A stretch of 64,000 nt of DNA from Streptomyces sp. TLI_146 (GTDB taxonomy: Bacteria; Actinomycetota; Actinomycetes; Streptomycetales; Streptomycetaceae). The stretch lies in assembly GCF_002846415.1 (NCBI RefSeq), contig NZ_PJMX01000001.1, positions 5,394,001-5,458,000 of the forward strand, given 5' to 3'. How positions within the stretch are numbered: the stretch's first letter is position 1; each line of letters opens with the position of its first letter. The notes under the pieces are model-generated. The model did no database searches, was not told the DNA's origin, and worked only from the letters and a program-made list of their open reading frames with translations. The translations under genes were made by a program, and so were the position numbers. Below are positions 24,019 to 31,647 of this stretch, piece by piece.

Positions 24019-24603
24019 CTACTGCACCACGACGATCTTCGAGCCGATCGTGGCGAACGTCCACAGCGCGTTGCCGTCCTCGCGCTTCATCCGGATGCCG
24101 CCGGTGCGCTTGCTCGGGTCGGGGCTGGCCACCTTGCCGTTGACCGCCGCGCTGAAGCCGATCGTGACCGAGTCGACGGTGGCGAACCGTACGACGTGCT
24201 CGATCTGCACCCCGTCCGAGCCGGGCACGGACGCGGCCCGCGAGGTCACCGCGTAGTTGCCGGGCCTGGGGCTGACCGTCGACGGCATGACCTCGAAGGT
24301 CTTGGGCGGCAGGCCCTTGAGCGTCTTGGTGCCGACCAGCCAGACGCGCTTGGCGCTCAGCGAGTACACGACGCGCGGGCCGACGCCGGAGTTCTCCGGC
24401 AGCGCCGTCACGTTCTTCGACGGCACCTTGCCCTTGGGGGGCACCGCCGACGAGGAGCTCGGCGCGGGCGAGACGGTGGTGCCCGGCGCGGCCAGATCGG
24501 CCTTCGACGGGGAGTTCGCCGACGCCTGATAGGCGAGGAAGCCGACCACCGCGAGCGCGGCCGCGGTGAGCCCGGCCACAAATCCCGAGCTGCTCCTTGC
24601 CAC
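24019..24603 (-). CDS. Exported YkuD-like protein lacking the catalytic cysteine
   Basis: A 194-residue protein starting VARSSSGFVAGLTAAALAVVGFLAY: one N-terminal membrane or signal helix, then a Ser/Pro linker and a C-terminal domain. The C-terminal domain reads RVWLVGTKTL, then PSTVSPRPGNYAV, VQIEHVVRF and TGGIRMKREDGNALW. This layout resembles an L,D-transpeptidase (YkuD) fold. At the place of the catalytic S-H-G-C-I-R-M motif it reads R-T-G-G-I-R-M, with no Cys anywhere in the domain. It is therefore probably a non-catalytic wall-binding or regulatory protein. AAAGGGGCGAG precedes the GTG. It faces the 59-aa ORF and is divergent from tsaB. Confidence 0.78.
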   Translation of the reverse strand: MARSSSGFVAGLTAAALAVVGFLAYQASANSPSKADLAAPGTTVSPAPSSSSAVPPKGKVPSKNVTALPENSGVGPRVVYSLSAKRVWLVGTKTLKGLPPKTFEVMPSTVSPRPGNYAVTSRAASVPGSDGVQIEHVVRFATVDSVTIGFSAAVNGKVASPDPSKRTGGIRMKREDGNALWTFATIGSKIVVVQ

Positions 24604-24738
24604 CTGGCTCGCCCCTTTCGTACGTACAGGCATACGGATGTGTACAAGCCTGCGGTCATATCTGCGGCTGACGGTAGCAGCCGGGGGCGGCGGGGGCGGG
24701 ACGCCGTGCCCCCGGCGCCGTGGCCGTAGGCTGTTCGC

Positions 24739-25392
24739 GTGCTCTTGCTCGCCGTTGATACCGCCACCCCCGCCGTGACCGTCGCCCTGCACGACGGCAC
24801 GGACGTCGTCGCCGAGACCAGCCGGGTGGACGCCCGGCGCCACGGGGAACTGCTGCTGCCCGCCGTCCACCAGGTGCTCGGGGACGCCGGGCGCACGCTC
24901 GACGCCGTCACCGGCCTGGTCGTCGGGGTCGGCCCCGGCCCGTACACGGGACTGCGCGTCGGTCTGGTGACGGCCGCGACCTTCGGCTCGGTACTCGGGG
25001 TGCCCGTCCACGGCCTGTGCACGCTCGACGGCCTGGCCTACGCCTCCGGCATCGAGGAGCCGTTCGTCGTCGCCACCGACGCGCGCCGCAAAGAGGTCTA
25101 CTGGGCCCGCTACGACGACTTCCGCACCCGGGTGAGCGAGCCGTCCGTGGACCGGCCCGCCGACATCGCCGAGCAGGTCGCCGGGCTGCCGGTGGTCGGC
25201 GCGGGCGCGCTGCTCTACCCCGAGGTGTTCCCGGACGCGCGCGGCCCCGAGCACCAGTCGGCGGCGGCGCTGGCCGCGCTGGCCGCGGAGAGGCTCGCGG
25301 CGGGCGAGGAGTTCCTGGCGCCGCTGCCGCTGTATCTGCGCCGCCCGGACGCGCAGGTGCCCAAGAACTACAAGGTGGTCACTCCCCAGTGA
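24739..25392 (+). CDS. tsaB: tRNA threonylcarbamoyladenosine biosynthesis protein TsaB
   Basis: A 217-residue ASKHA-fold protein starting MLLLAVDTATPAVTVALHDG. It has the family block GLVVGVGPGPYTGLRVGLVTA and VHGLCTLDGLAYA. TsaB is the non-catalytic dimerisation partner of TsaD in t6A37 formation. The stop overlaps the GTG of rimI (GTGA). Together with rimI and tsaD it forms the common actinobacterial operon. Confidence 0.93.
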   Translation: MLLLAVDTATPAVTVALHDGTDVVAETSRVDARRHGELLLPAVHQVLGDAGRTLDAVTGLVVGVGPGPYTGLRVGLVTAATFGSVLGVPVHGLCTLDGLAYASGIEEPFVVATDARRKEVYWARYDDFRTRVSEPSVDRPADIAEQVAGLPVVGAGALLYPEVFPDARGPEHQSAAALAALAAERLAAGEEFLAPLPLYLRRPDAQVPKNYKVVTPQ

Positions 25393-25883
25393 GCGTGGTG
25401 CTCCGCGAGATGCGCTGGTGGGACATAGAACCGGTGCTCGCGCTCGAACACGACCTGTTCCCCGAGGACGCCTGGTCGGCGGGGATGTTCTGGTCGGAGC
25501 TCGCGCACGCCAGGGGCCCGGGCGCCACCCGGCGCTATGTGGTCGCCGAGGACGGGGCGGGCCGGCTGGTCGGCTACGCGGGACTCGCGGCCGCGGGCGG
25601 CCTCGGGGACGTCCAGACCATCGCCGCCGCCCGCGACCAGTGGGGCACGGGCCTCGGCGCCCGGCTCCTGACCGACCTGCTCAAGCACGCCACCGCCTTC
25701 GAGTGCGACGAGGTCCTGCTCGAAGTACGCGTGGACAACACCCGGGCCCAGAAGCTCTACGAGCGCTTCGGCTTCGAGCCCATCGGATTCCGGCGGGGCT
25801 ACTACCAGCCGGGCAACGTCGACGCGCTCGTGATGCGCCTGATCGTCCAGGAACACAACCGAGGAACAGAAGAGACTGACTGA
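25389..25883 (+). CDS. rimI: Ribosomal protein S18-alanine N-acetyltransferase-like GNAT
   Basis: A 164-residue GNAT acetyltransferase starting VSVVLREMRWWDIEPVLALEHDLFPEDAWS. Acetyl-CoA binding motif A is QWGTGLGARLLTDLL, followed by EVLLEVRVDNTRAQKLYERFGFEPIGFRRGYY. It is placed between tsaB and tsaD with 4-nt (GTGA) and 1-nt overlaps, the standard context for RimI. Actual substrates in Streptomyces may be wider than S18. Confidence 0.88.
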   Translation: MSVVLREMRWWDIEPVLALEHDLFPEDAWSAGMFWSELAHARGPGATRRYVVAEDGAGRLVGYAGLAAAGGLGDVQTIAAARDQWGTGLGARLLTDLLKHATAFECDEVLLEVRVDNTRAQKLYERFGFEPIGFRRGYYQPGNVDALVMRLIVQEHNRGTEETD

Positions 25884-26986
25884 TGGCTGACGAACCGCTG
25901 GTACTCGGCATCGAGACCTCCTGCGACGAGACCGGCGTCGGCATCGTGCGCGGCACGACGCTGCTCGCCGACGCCGTCGCGTCCAGCGTGGACACCCACG
26001 CCCGGTTCGGCGGCGTGGTGCCCGAGATCGCCTCGCGCGCGCACCTGGAGGCGATGGTCCCCACCATCGAGCGCGCCCTGAAGACGGCCGGCATCTCCGC
26101 CCGGGACCTCGACGGCATCGCGGTGACGGCGGGCCCGGGCCTGGCGGGCGCGCTGCTCGTCGGCGTCTCGGCCGCCAAGGCGTACGCGTACGCCCTGAAC
26201 AAGCCGCTGTACGGGGTGAACCACCTGGCCTCGCACATCTGCGTCGACCAGCTGGAGCACGGGCCGCTGCCCGAGCCCACGATGGCGCTGCTGGTCAGCG
26301 GCGGCCACTCCTCGCTGCTGCTGGCGCCCGACATCACCGCCGACGTCCGCCCCATGGGCGCGACGATCGACGACGCGGCGGGCGAGGCCTTCGACAAGAT
26401 CGCGCGCGTGCTCGACCTGGGCTTCCCCGGCGGCCCGGTGATCGACCGGCTCGCCAAGGAGGGCGACCCGACGGCGATCGCGTTCCCGCGCGGCCTGAGC
26501 GGCTCGCGCGACCCGGCGTACGACTTCTCCTTCTCGGGGCTGAAGACGGCCGTGGCCCGCTGGATCGAGGCGAAGCGGAACGCGGGCGAGGAGGTGCCGG
26601 TGCGGGACGTGGCCGCCTCCTTCCAGGAGGCCGTGGTCGACGTCCTGACCCGCAAGGCCGTCCGGGCCTGCAAGGACGAGGGCGTGGACCATCTGATGAT
26701 CGGCGGCGGGGTCGCGGCCAACTCGCGGCTGCGGGCGCTCGCCCAGGAGCGGTGCGAGAAGGCGGGCATCCGGCTGCGGGTGCCCCGGCCCGGTCTGTGC
26801 ACGGACAACGGCGCGATGGTGGCGGCGCTCGGCGCGGAGATGGTGGCGCGCAACCGGCCCGCCTCGGACCTGGATCTGTCGGCGGACTCCTCGCTGCCGG
26901 TGACGGACCCGCATGTGCCGGGCGCGGGCCACTCCCACGACCACGACCATGTGCACGAGGTCAGCAAGGAGAACCTGTACCCGTGA
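25883..26986 (+). CDS. tsaD: tRNA N6-adenosine threonylcarbamoyltransferase TsaD
   Basis: A 367-residue TsaD (Gcp/Kae1), which transfers the threonylcarbamoyl group to A37 of ANN-decoding tRNAs. It has LGIETSCDETGVGIV, the metal-binding H114 and H118 (NHLASHIC), the glycine-rich VSGGHSSL and the late Asp in LCTDNGAMVAALG. Unusually the C-terminus continues past the catalytic domain into a His-rich tail (GHSHDHDHVHEV, about residues 350-361), which could bind metal. The start overlaps the rimI stop. The stop overlaps the next GTG. Confidence 0.95.
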   Translation: MADEPLVLGIETSCDETGVGIVRGTTLLADAVASSVDTHARFGGVVPEIASRAHLEAMVPTIERALKTAGISARDLDGIAVTAGPGLAGALLVGVSAAKAYAYALNKPLYGVNHLASHICVDQLEHGPLPEPTMALLVSGGHSSLLLAPDITADVRPMGATIDDAAGEAFDKIARVLDLGFPGGPVIDRLAKEGDPTAIAFPRGLSGSRDPAYDFSFSGLKTAVARWIEAKRNAGEEVPVRDVAASFQEAVVDVLTRKAVRACKDEGVDHLMIGGGVAANSRLRALAQERCEKAGIRLRVPRPGLCTDNGAMVAALGAEMVARNRPASDLDLSADSSLPVTDPHVPGAGHSHDHDHVHEVSKENLYP

Positions 26987-27249
26987 CGGTCGCCCTGATG
27001 TGGGAGGCGCGGGCGGTCCAGGGCCGGGGCGGGGACCTCCTCGCCTGGGCCCGGGCCCAGACGCTGCCGTACGCGCCGGTGCGCCGGGAGGTCTTCGCGG
27101 CGCCGCAGGACCGGGTGCTCGTGATCACCTGGTGGGACGCGGCGTACGACGCGGAGCTGCCCGAACTGCCCGAGCCGGACGGGGAGTTGGTGGCCAGACC
27201 CGTCCACCGCTGGCGCTTCGAGTCACTCGGCGTGGAACCTCCGGCCTGA
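26983..27249 (+). CDS. Hypothetical protein (88 aa) coupled to tsaD
   Basis: An 88-residue ORF starting MTVALMWEARAVQGRG and ending FESLGVEPPA. It overlaps the tsaD stop by 4 nt (GTGA), so it is probably translated from the tsaBD transcript. It contains LLAWARAQTLPYAPVRREVF and VLVITWWDAAYD, which looks like a small alpha/beta domain, perhaps of the antibiotic-monooxygenase (ABM) barrel type. I am not sure of that assignment. There is no signal or membrane segment. Confidence 0.72.
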   Translation: MTVALMWEARAVQGRGGDLLAWARAQTLPYAPVRREVFAAPQDRVLVITWWDAAYDAELPELPEPDGELVARPVHRWRFESLGVEPPA

Positions 27250-27310
27250 ATTCTGCATCGATCTGTACGCAGGGGGCGTATCGGTCGGCGGTTCGGGGTT
27301 GGTTCACACA

Positions 27311-28168
27311 GTGGGTAAGAAGAGCGCGGCAGCGGCGGCACTGGTCCTGTCCGGGGTGCTGCTCGCCACGGGCTGCTCGTCCGGCGGCGGCTCCGGGGCG
27401 GGCCCCGCCAAGACCGGCGGCGCTGCGGCGCCCACGCCCTCCGCACCGGCCTCCGGGCCCGCCGGGGGCGCCGGGGACGGCCCCGCGAGCGCGGCCGCGT
27501 ACCAGAAGTGGGGCCTCAAGCCGCTGCCCGCCGCCCCGGCGCCGCCCGCGCGCAAGCCGGTGCAGCCGAAGCCGGGCGAGGTCCCGGTGATCAGCGACAT
27601 CCCCACCAAGGAGAAGGTCGTCTTCCTGACCTTCGACGACGGGGCCGAGAAGGACCCCAGGTTCGTGGAGATGATGCGGGACCTGAAGATCCCGTTCACG
27701 ATGTTCCTCACCGACGCGGCGATCAGCGGGAACAAGGGCTATTTCAAGCCGCTCCAGCAGCTCGGCAACGCGATCCAGAACCACACCCTGACGCACCCCA
27801 ACATGCGGACCGAGAGCGGCGACCAGCAGCAGCGCCAGATATGCGGCCAGCAGGAGAAGCTGGCCAAGGAGTACGGCAAGGCGCCCCGGCTCTTCCGGCC
27901 GCCGTACGGCAACTGGAACGAGGCGACGCGCGCGGCGGCCAAGGCGTGCGGGATCCAGTCGATCGTGCTGTGGCGCGAGTCGATGCAGATCCAGAACATG
28001 CAGTACCAGCGCGGCGACAAGAAGCTCCACCCCGGCGACATCGTCCTGGCCCACTTCCGGGGCAAGAGCGAGCTCAAGGGCCACACGATGACCGAGATGA
28101 CGGCGAACATGCTCCGCCACATCCAGGAGCAGGGCTTCGCGGTGGCGCGCCTGGAGGACTACGTCTAG
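27311..28168 (+). CDS. Polysaccharide deacetylase family lipoprotein (copy 1)
   Basis: A 285-residue NodB-fold protein. The signal peptide ends in a lipobox-like LLATGC with acceptor C22. An Ala/Pro-rich linker follows, and then the catalytic domain: motif 1 FLTFDDGAEKDP (metal-binding second Asp), motif 2 NHTLTHPNM (two His), motif 3 FRPPYGNWNE, and the late HFRGKSELKGH. It probably deacetylates peptidoglycan or another surface glycan. GTG 27311 is chosen to place the signal peptide. TTG 27299 is an alternative. A close paralogue lies at 35339-36277. Confidence 0.87.
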   Translation: MGKKSAAAAALVLSGVLLATGCSSGGGSGAGPAKTGGAAAPTPSAPASGPAGGAGDGPASAAAYQKWGLKPLPAAPAPPARKPVQPKPGEVPVISDIPTKEKVVFLTFDDGAEKDPRFVEMMRDLKIPFTMFLTDAAISGNKGYFKPLQQLGNAIQNHTLTHPNMRTESGDQQQRQICGQQEKLAKEYGKAPRLFRPPYGNWNEATRAAAKACGIQSIVLWRESMQIQNMQYQRGDKKLHPGDIVLAHFRGKSELKGHTMTEMTANMLRHIQEQGFAVARLEDYV

Positions 28169-28197
28169 AAAAAAGTGGGGCGGAATTCCTCCCGCCG

Positions 28198-28224
28198 TGT
28201 CGAATCCGGGCCGGGCCGTTCGAC
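28198..28224 (+). promoter_or_regulatory. Candidate ECF42-dependent promoter
   Basis: TGTCGA (28198-28203), a 17-bp spacer and CGAC (28221-28224) match, as I recall it, the TGTCGA / CGA(T/C)C promoter motif of ECF42 sigma factors. It lies about 95 nt upstream of the DGPF gene, which is followed by an ECF42 sigma gene. That is the position expected for autoregulation. Confidence 0.5.
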
Positions 28225-28318
28225 GTAAGGGTGAGAGGCGGGGAAACGGCCCCGTCGCCACGGGGCGACAGCCCCGCCGCCACCCTTCCGGACTTCCGGA
28301 CGCCACGAGGAGAACACC

Positions 28319-28675
28319 ATGCCGCGCTACCTGTCCATGATCCGCGTCAACGAGGCCGACGCCCCCGCCGAGGGCCCCAGCGCCGAGCTGATGGAGCGGA
28401 TGGGCCACCTGATCGAGGAGATGACCAAGGCCGGGGTGCTGCTCGACACCGCCGGGCTCACCCCCACCGCCCAGGGCACCAGGATCACCTGGGCGGGCGG
28501 GCGGCTTTCGACGACCGACGGCCCGTTCACCGAGTCCAAGGAGGTCGTCGGCGGCTACGCGCTCCTGCAGTGCAAGGACAGGGCCGAGGCGATCGAGTGG
28601 ACCAAGCGGTTCCTGACGATCCACGAGGAGCACTGGACGGTCACCTGCGAGCTCCGCGAGATCGCCGAGGGCTGA
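28319..28675 (+). CDS. YCII/DGPF-domain protein
   Basis: A 118-residue YCII-like protein with the eponymous motif DGPFTESKEVVGGYALLQ (about residues 64-81). It starts MPRYLSMIRVNEADAP. Such small ferredoxin-fold proteins are almost always encoded beside ECF42 sigma factors and are thought to be part of their regulon. Their biochemical role is unsettled. The gene is preceded by CGAGGAGAACACC and followed 62 nt later by the sigma gene. Confidence 0.9.
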   Translation: MPRYLSMIRVNEADAPAEGPSAELMERMGHLIEEMTKAGVLLDTAGLTPTAQGTRITWAGGRLSTTDGPFTESKEVVGGYALLQCKDRAEAIEWTKRFLTIHEEHWTVTCELREIAEG

Positions 28676-28737
28676 CACCGCGTCCCCGGCCCGGCGCCGA
28701 TTGCCGTCGGGCCGCGCGGGTGCTCTCATGACTGCCC

Positions 28738-29982
28738 GTGAGCACAGAAAAGGACGCGGTCGAGGCCGTCTTCCGGATCGAGGCCCCGCGCGTCATCGCG
28801 GCCGTCGCCCGGATCGTCAGGGATGTCGGCATCGCCGAGGAGCTGGCGCAGGACGCGCTGGTCGCCGCCCTGGAGCGGTGGCCGGAGACAGGGGTTCCGG
28901 ACAACCCGGGCGCCTGGCTCACGGCCGCTGCCAGGCACCGGGCCGTCGACCTGGTGCGGCGCCGCGAGACGTACGCGCGCAAGCTCGCCGAGATCGGCCG
29001 CGACCTCGACGAGGCGGCGGTGGAACCGGAGTTCGCGGCCGCCGAGGACCCGGACGCGATCGACGACGACCTGCTGCGGCTGATCTTCACCGCCTGCCAC
29101 CCGGTGCTCTCCACCGAGGCGCGCATCGCCCTGACGCTGCGGCTGCTCGGCGGGCTGACGACGGACGAGATCGCCCGCGCCTTCCTCGCCCAGGAGCCGA
29201 CGGTCGCCCAGCGGATCTCCCGCGCCAAACGGTCGCTGGCCGGGGCGGGGGTGCCGTTCGAGGTGCCGTACGGCCCGGAGCGCGCGGCGCGGCTCGCGTC
29301 CGTCCTCGAGGTCATCTACCTCGTCTTCAACGAGGGGTACGCGGCGACGGCCGGTGACGACCTGGTGCGCCCGGCGCTGTGCGAGGACGCGCTGCGGCTC
29401 GCGCGGGTGCTGGCCGCTCTGATGCCCGAGGAGCCCGAGGTCCACGCGCTGGCCGCGCTCCTGGAGATCCAGGCGTCGCGCATCAGCGCGCGCACGGACG
29501 CGACCGGCGCCCCCGTACTGCTCGCCGACCAGAACCGCTCCCGCTGGAACCGGCTGCTGATCCGGCGCGGCTTCGCGGCGCTGACCCGCGCGGGCGAACT
29601 CGGCGGCGCCCCCGGCCCTTACGCGCTCCAGGCCGCCATCGCCGCCTGCCACGCGCGGGCCGCCTCGTACGAGGAGACCGACTGGGCGGCGATCGCCGCG
29701 CTCTACCGGCGGCTCGCGGCGATCGCGCCCTCCCCGGTGGTGGAGCTGAACCGGGCGGTCGCCGTGTCGATGGCCGAGGGCCCCGGGGCGGGCCTGGCGA
29801 TCGTGGACGCCCTCGCCGCCGACCCGGCCCTGCGCGCCTACCACCTGCTGCCGAGCGTCCGGGGCGACCTGCTGGAGCGCCTCGGGCGTACGGAGGAGGC
29901 CCGCGCGGAGTTCAGCCGCGCGGCGGAGCTGACCCGCAACGAGCGCGAGCGGGAGCTGCTGCGGGCGCGCGCGGCGGGCTGA
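28738..29982 (+). CDS. ECF42-group RNA polymerase sigma factor
   Basis: A 414-residue ECF sigma factor. Region 2 (VEAVFRIEAPRVIAAVARIVRDVGIAEELAQDALVAAL, about 5-42) and region 4 (LTTDEIARAFLAQEPTVAQRISRAKRSL) fill the first ~190 residues. A ~220-residue TPR-like C-terminal extension follows, with VYLVFNEGYAAT, LNRAVAVSMAEGPGAGLAIVDAL and a final RTEEARAEFSRAAELTRN. This is the ECF42 layout, where the extension replaces an anti-sigma factor. GTG 28738 gives the normal N-terminus. The adjacent DGPF gene and its upstream motif suggest a self-contained regulatory module. Confidence 0.9.
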   Translation: MSTEKDAVEAVFRIEAPRVIAAVARIVRDVGIAEELAQDALVAALERWPETGVPDNPGAWLTAAARHRAVDLVRRRETYARKLAEIGRDLDEAAVEPEFAAAEDPDAIDDDLLRLIFTACHPVLSTEARIALTLRLLGGLTTDEIARAFLAQEPTVAQRISRAKRSLAGAGVPFEVPYGPERAARLASVLEVIYLVFNEGYAATAGDDLVRPALCEDALRLARVLAALMPEEPEVHALAALLEIQASRISARTDATGAPVLLADQNRSRWNRLLIRRGFAALTRAGELGGAPGPYALQAAIAACHARAASYEETDWAAIAALYRRLAAIAPSPVVELNRAVAVSMAEGPGAGLAIVDALAADPALRAYHLLPSVRGDLLERLGRTEEARAEFSRAAELTRNERERELLRARAAG

Positions 29983-29990
29983 GGCGGGGC

Positions 29991-30061
29991 GGCGGCCCCG
30001 GCCCGGCGATGAGTTTCCCCGGCGGCCCCGGCCCGGCGATGAGTTTCCCCGGCGGCCCCGG
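29991..30061. repeat. 30-bp tandem repeat, 2.4 units
   Basis: The 30-nt unit GGCGGCCCCGGCCCGGCGAT + GAGTTTCCCC is perfectly repeated at 29991-30020 and 30021-30050. A third copy breaks off after 11 nt (30051-30061). It lies between the ECF42 gene and the VOC gene, in the place of the VOC promoter region. Confidence 0.95.
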
Positions 30062-30122
30062 TCTACCTTCCACACCCGCCGGCAGCCGCGCCGGCGGGCC
30101 GGTCGAGAGGGAGGCAGCACCC

Positions 30123-30611
30123 ATGTCCGCTCAGAAGATCACGACGTTCCTGTGGTTCGAGGACAAGGCCGAGGAGGCCGCGCGTTTCTATGTCTCCGTC
30201 TTCGGCGGGGACTCGCGGATCGTGGAGACCACGCGGTACCCGGAGGCCGTCCCGCACCAGGGCGGCTCGGTCATGACGGTCGTCTTCGAGCTGGCCGGCC
30301 AGCAGTACACGGCACTCAACGGCGGCAAGCAGGACTGGTCCTTCAACGAGGCCATCTCGCTCTCCGTCGACTGCGGCTCCCAGGAGGAGGTCGACGACCT
30401 CTGGGCCAAGCTGACCGCCGACGGCGGCGAGCCGGGGCCGTGCGGCTGGCTGAAGGACAAGTACGGCCTGTCCTGGCAGATCGTGCCGAGCTATCTGAGC
30501 GAGCGGATGAGCTCGGACGACCGGGCGGCGGTGAACCGGATGGTGGACGCGATGATGAAGATGGGAAAGCTGGACGTGGCGGCGCTGAAGGCGGCGTACG
30601 AGGGGGAGTGA
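30123..30611 (+). CDS. VOC superfamily protein, PhnB-like
   Basis: A 162-residue glyoxalase/VOC-fold protein of the PhnB (3-demethylubiquinone methyltransferase-like) group. It starts MSAQKITTFLWFEDKAEEAARFYVSVFGGD and contains VVFELAGQQYTALNGG, WLKDKYGLSWQIVPSYL and a C-terminal helix ending AALKAAYEGE. These proteins are frequent companions of DGPF/ECF42 loci. The enzymatic role is unknown. GAGAGGGAGG precedes the ATG. Confidence 0.88.
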   Translation: MSAQKITTFLWFEDKAEEAARFYVSVFGGDSRIVETTRYPEAVPHQGGSVMTVVFELAGQQYTALNGGKQDWSFNEAISLSVDCGSQEEVDDLWAKLTADGGEPGPCGWLKDKYGLSWQIVPSYLSERMSSDDRAAVNRMVDAMMKMGKLDVAALKAAYEGE

Positions 30612-30616
30612 CGGGC

Positions 30617-31480
30617 TCACGGCCGGTGCAGCAGCTCCACCACTCCGGCCAGGTCCTCCTCGCCGTGCCCGTCCGCGACGCGGCGGCGCATCAGGTCGAA
30701 GAGCGGGGCGAGCAGTTCGGTGCTCACGCCCTGGGCGCGGCCGAGGCCTTCGAGCGTGTCCTGGGCGGCGACCTGCATGGCGAGGTTGGAGCCGGTCGAC
30801 GCGTACGAGCCCTTGACGGCCTGGGCCGCCATCTCGGGCAGGACGCCCGTCATGGCGTGCAGCCACGGGACGAGCAGCGCGGTCGTGAACTCCTCCACGT
30901 CCGCGCCCGCCGACCGCACCAGCGCCGCCGACTGGAGGAACCCGGCGAACATCCCGTACATGCCGGTCAGCAGCGCCAGGTCGTGCAGCGGGGCGCGGCC
31001 CGCGTCGTCGCCGAGGTAGACGGCGCGGCCGAAGACCTTCAGCACCTCGCGGTGCGCCTCGAAGGCGGGCGTGGAGCCGCTGTAGAGCACGAGGGCCTCG
31101 GGTCGGCCGATCATCGCCGGGACGGCCATGATGCCGCCGTCGAGGTAGTCGGCGCCCAACGACCGTACCTTGTCGGCCAGTTCGCGGGCCTCGTCGGGCG
31201 ACCCGTTGGTGAGGTTGACGACGAGGCGCCCGGGCAGGTCGTCCCGGGCGGCGTCCACCAGGGCATGCACATCGGCGTATCCGAGGACGCAGAGGACCAC
31301 CACGTCGGCGGCCCGGGCGGCCTCGGCGACGCTCCCGGCCCGCTGCGCCCCGCGTTCGACGAGCGGGTCGGCCTTGGCGGGGGTGCGGTTCCAGACGGTG
31401 GTGGGGTGCCCGGCGGCGAGGAGGGCGTCGGCGAGGGCGGTGCCCATGGCGCCCAGGCCGACGACGGAAACGGAACTCAT
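30617..31480 (-). CDS. NAD(P)-dependent beta-hydroxyacid dehydrogenase / imine reductase-like protein
   Basis: A 287-residue 6-phosphogluconate-dehydrogenase-fold oxidoreductase. The Rossmann motif VVGLGAMGTALADALLAAGH (about 5-24) continues with TTVWNRTPAKAD. LVVNLTNGSPDEARELADKV and ADYLDGGIMAVPAMIG correspond to the substrate region. The C-terminal all-helical part is typical of imine reductases. AAGGAG lies about 8-10 nt ahead of ATG 31480. The upstream region contains a 26-bp imperfect palindrome but no adjacent regulator gene. The gene faces the VOC gene tail-to-tail. Confidence 0.85.
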   Translation of the reverse strand: MSSVSVVGLGAMGTALADALLAAGHPTTVWNRTPAKADPLVERGAQRAGSVAEAARAADVVVLCVLGYADVHALVDAARDDLPGRLVVNLTNGSPDEARELADKVRSLGADYLDGGIMAVPAMIGRPEALVLYSGSTPAFEAHREVLKVFGRAVYLGDDAGRAPLHDLALLTGMYGMFAGFLQSAALVRSAGADVEEFTTALLVPWLHAMTGVLPEMAAQAVKGSYASTGSNLAMQVAAQDTLEGLGRAQGVSTELLAPLFDLMRRRVADGHGEEDLAGVVELLHRP

Positions 31481-31562
31481 GGAGGAGGTCTCCTTGGCGG
31501 GGGTTGGTGAGGCGGCGCGATCGCCGTGGGTTCCGAGTCTCATGCGCGGCACCTGGGGCGAC

Positions 31563-31588
31563 AAGTACCGACTTTTAAGTGCGTACTT
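31563..31588. promoter_or_regulatory. Imperfect 26-bp palindrome upstream of the imine-reductase-like gene
   Basis: Half-sites AAGTAC (31563-31568) and GTACTT (31583-31588) end a palindrome in which 10 of 13 base pairs match, centred at 31575/31576. It lies about 83 nt upstream of the minus-strand ATG at 31480. It is AT-richer than its surroundings. This is the usual appearance of a winged-helix (HxlR/MarR-type) operator. Confidence 0.5.
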
Positions 31589-31647
31589 ACCGAAAGGTGC
31601 GTACGGGGGCGGAGTCGAGGAGCCGGGCCGCCGGTAATCTCGTGCAC

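Noticed and set aside
28169..28197. AAAAAA run after deacetylase 1 followed by GGGCGG...CCGCC as a terminator
   Set aside because: The stem is only about 5 bp with mismatches, and the A-run is on the wrong side for the plus-strand gene.
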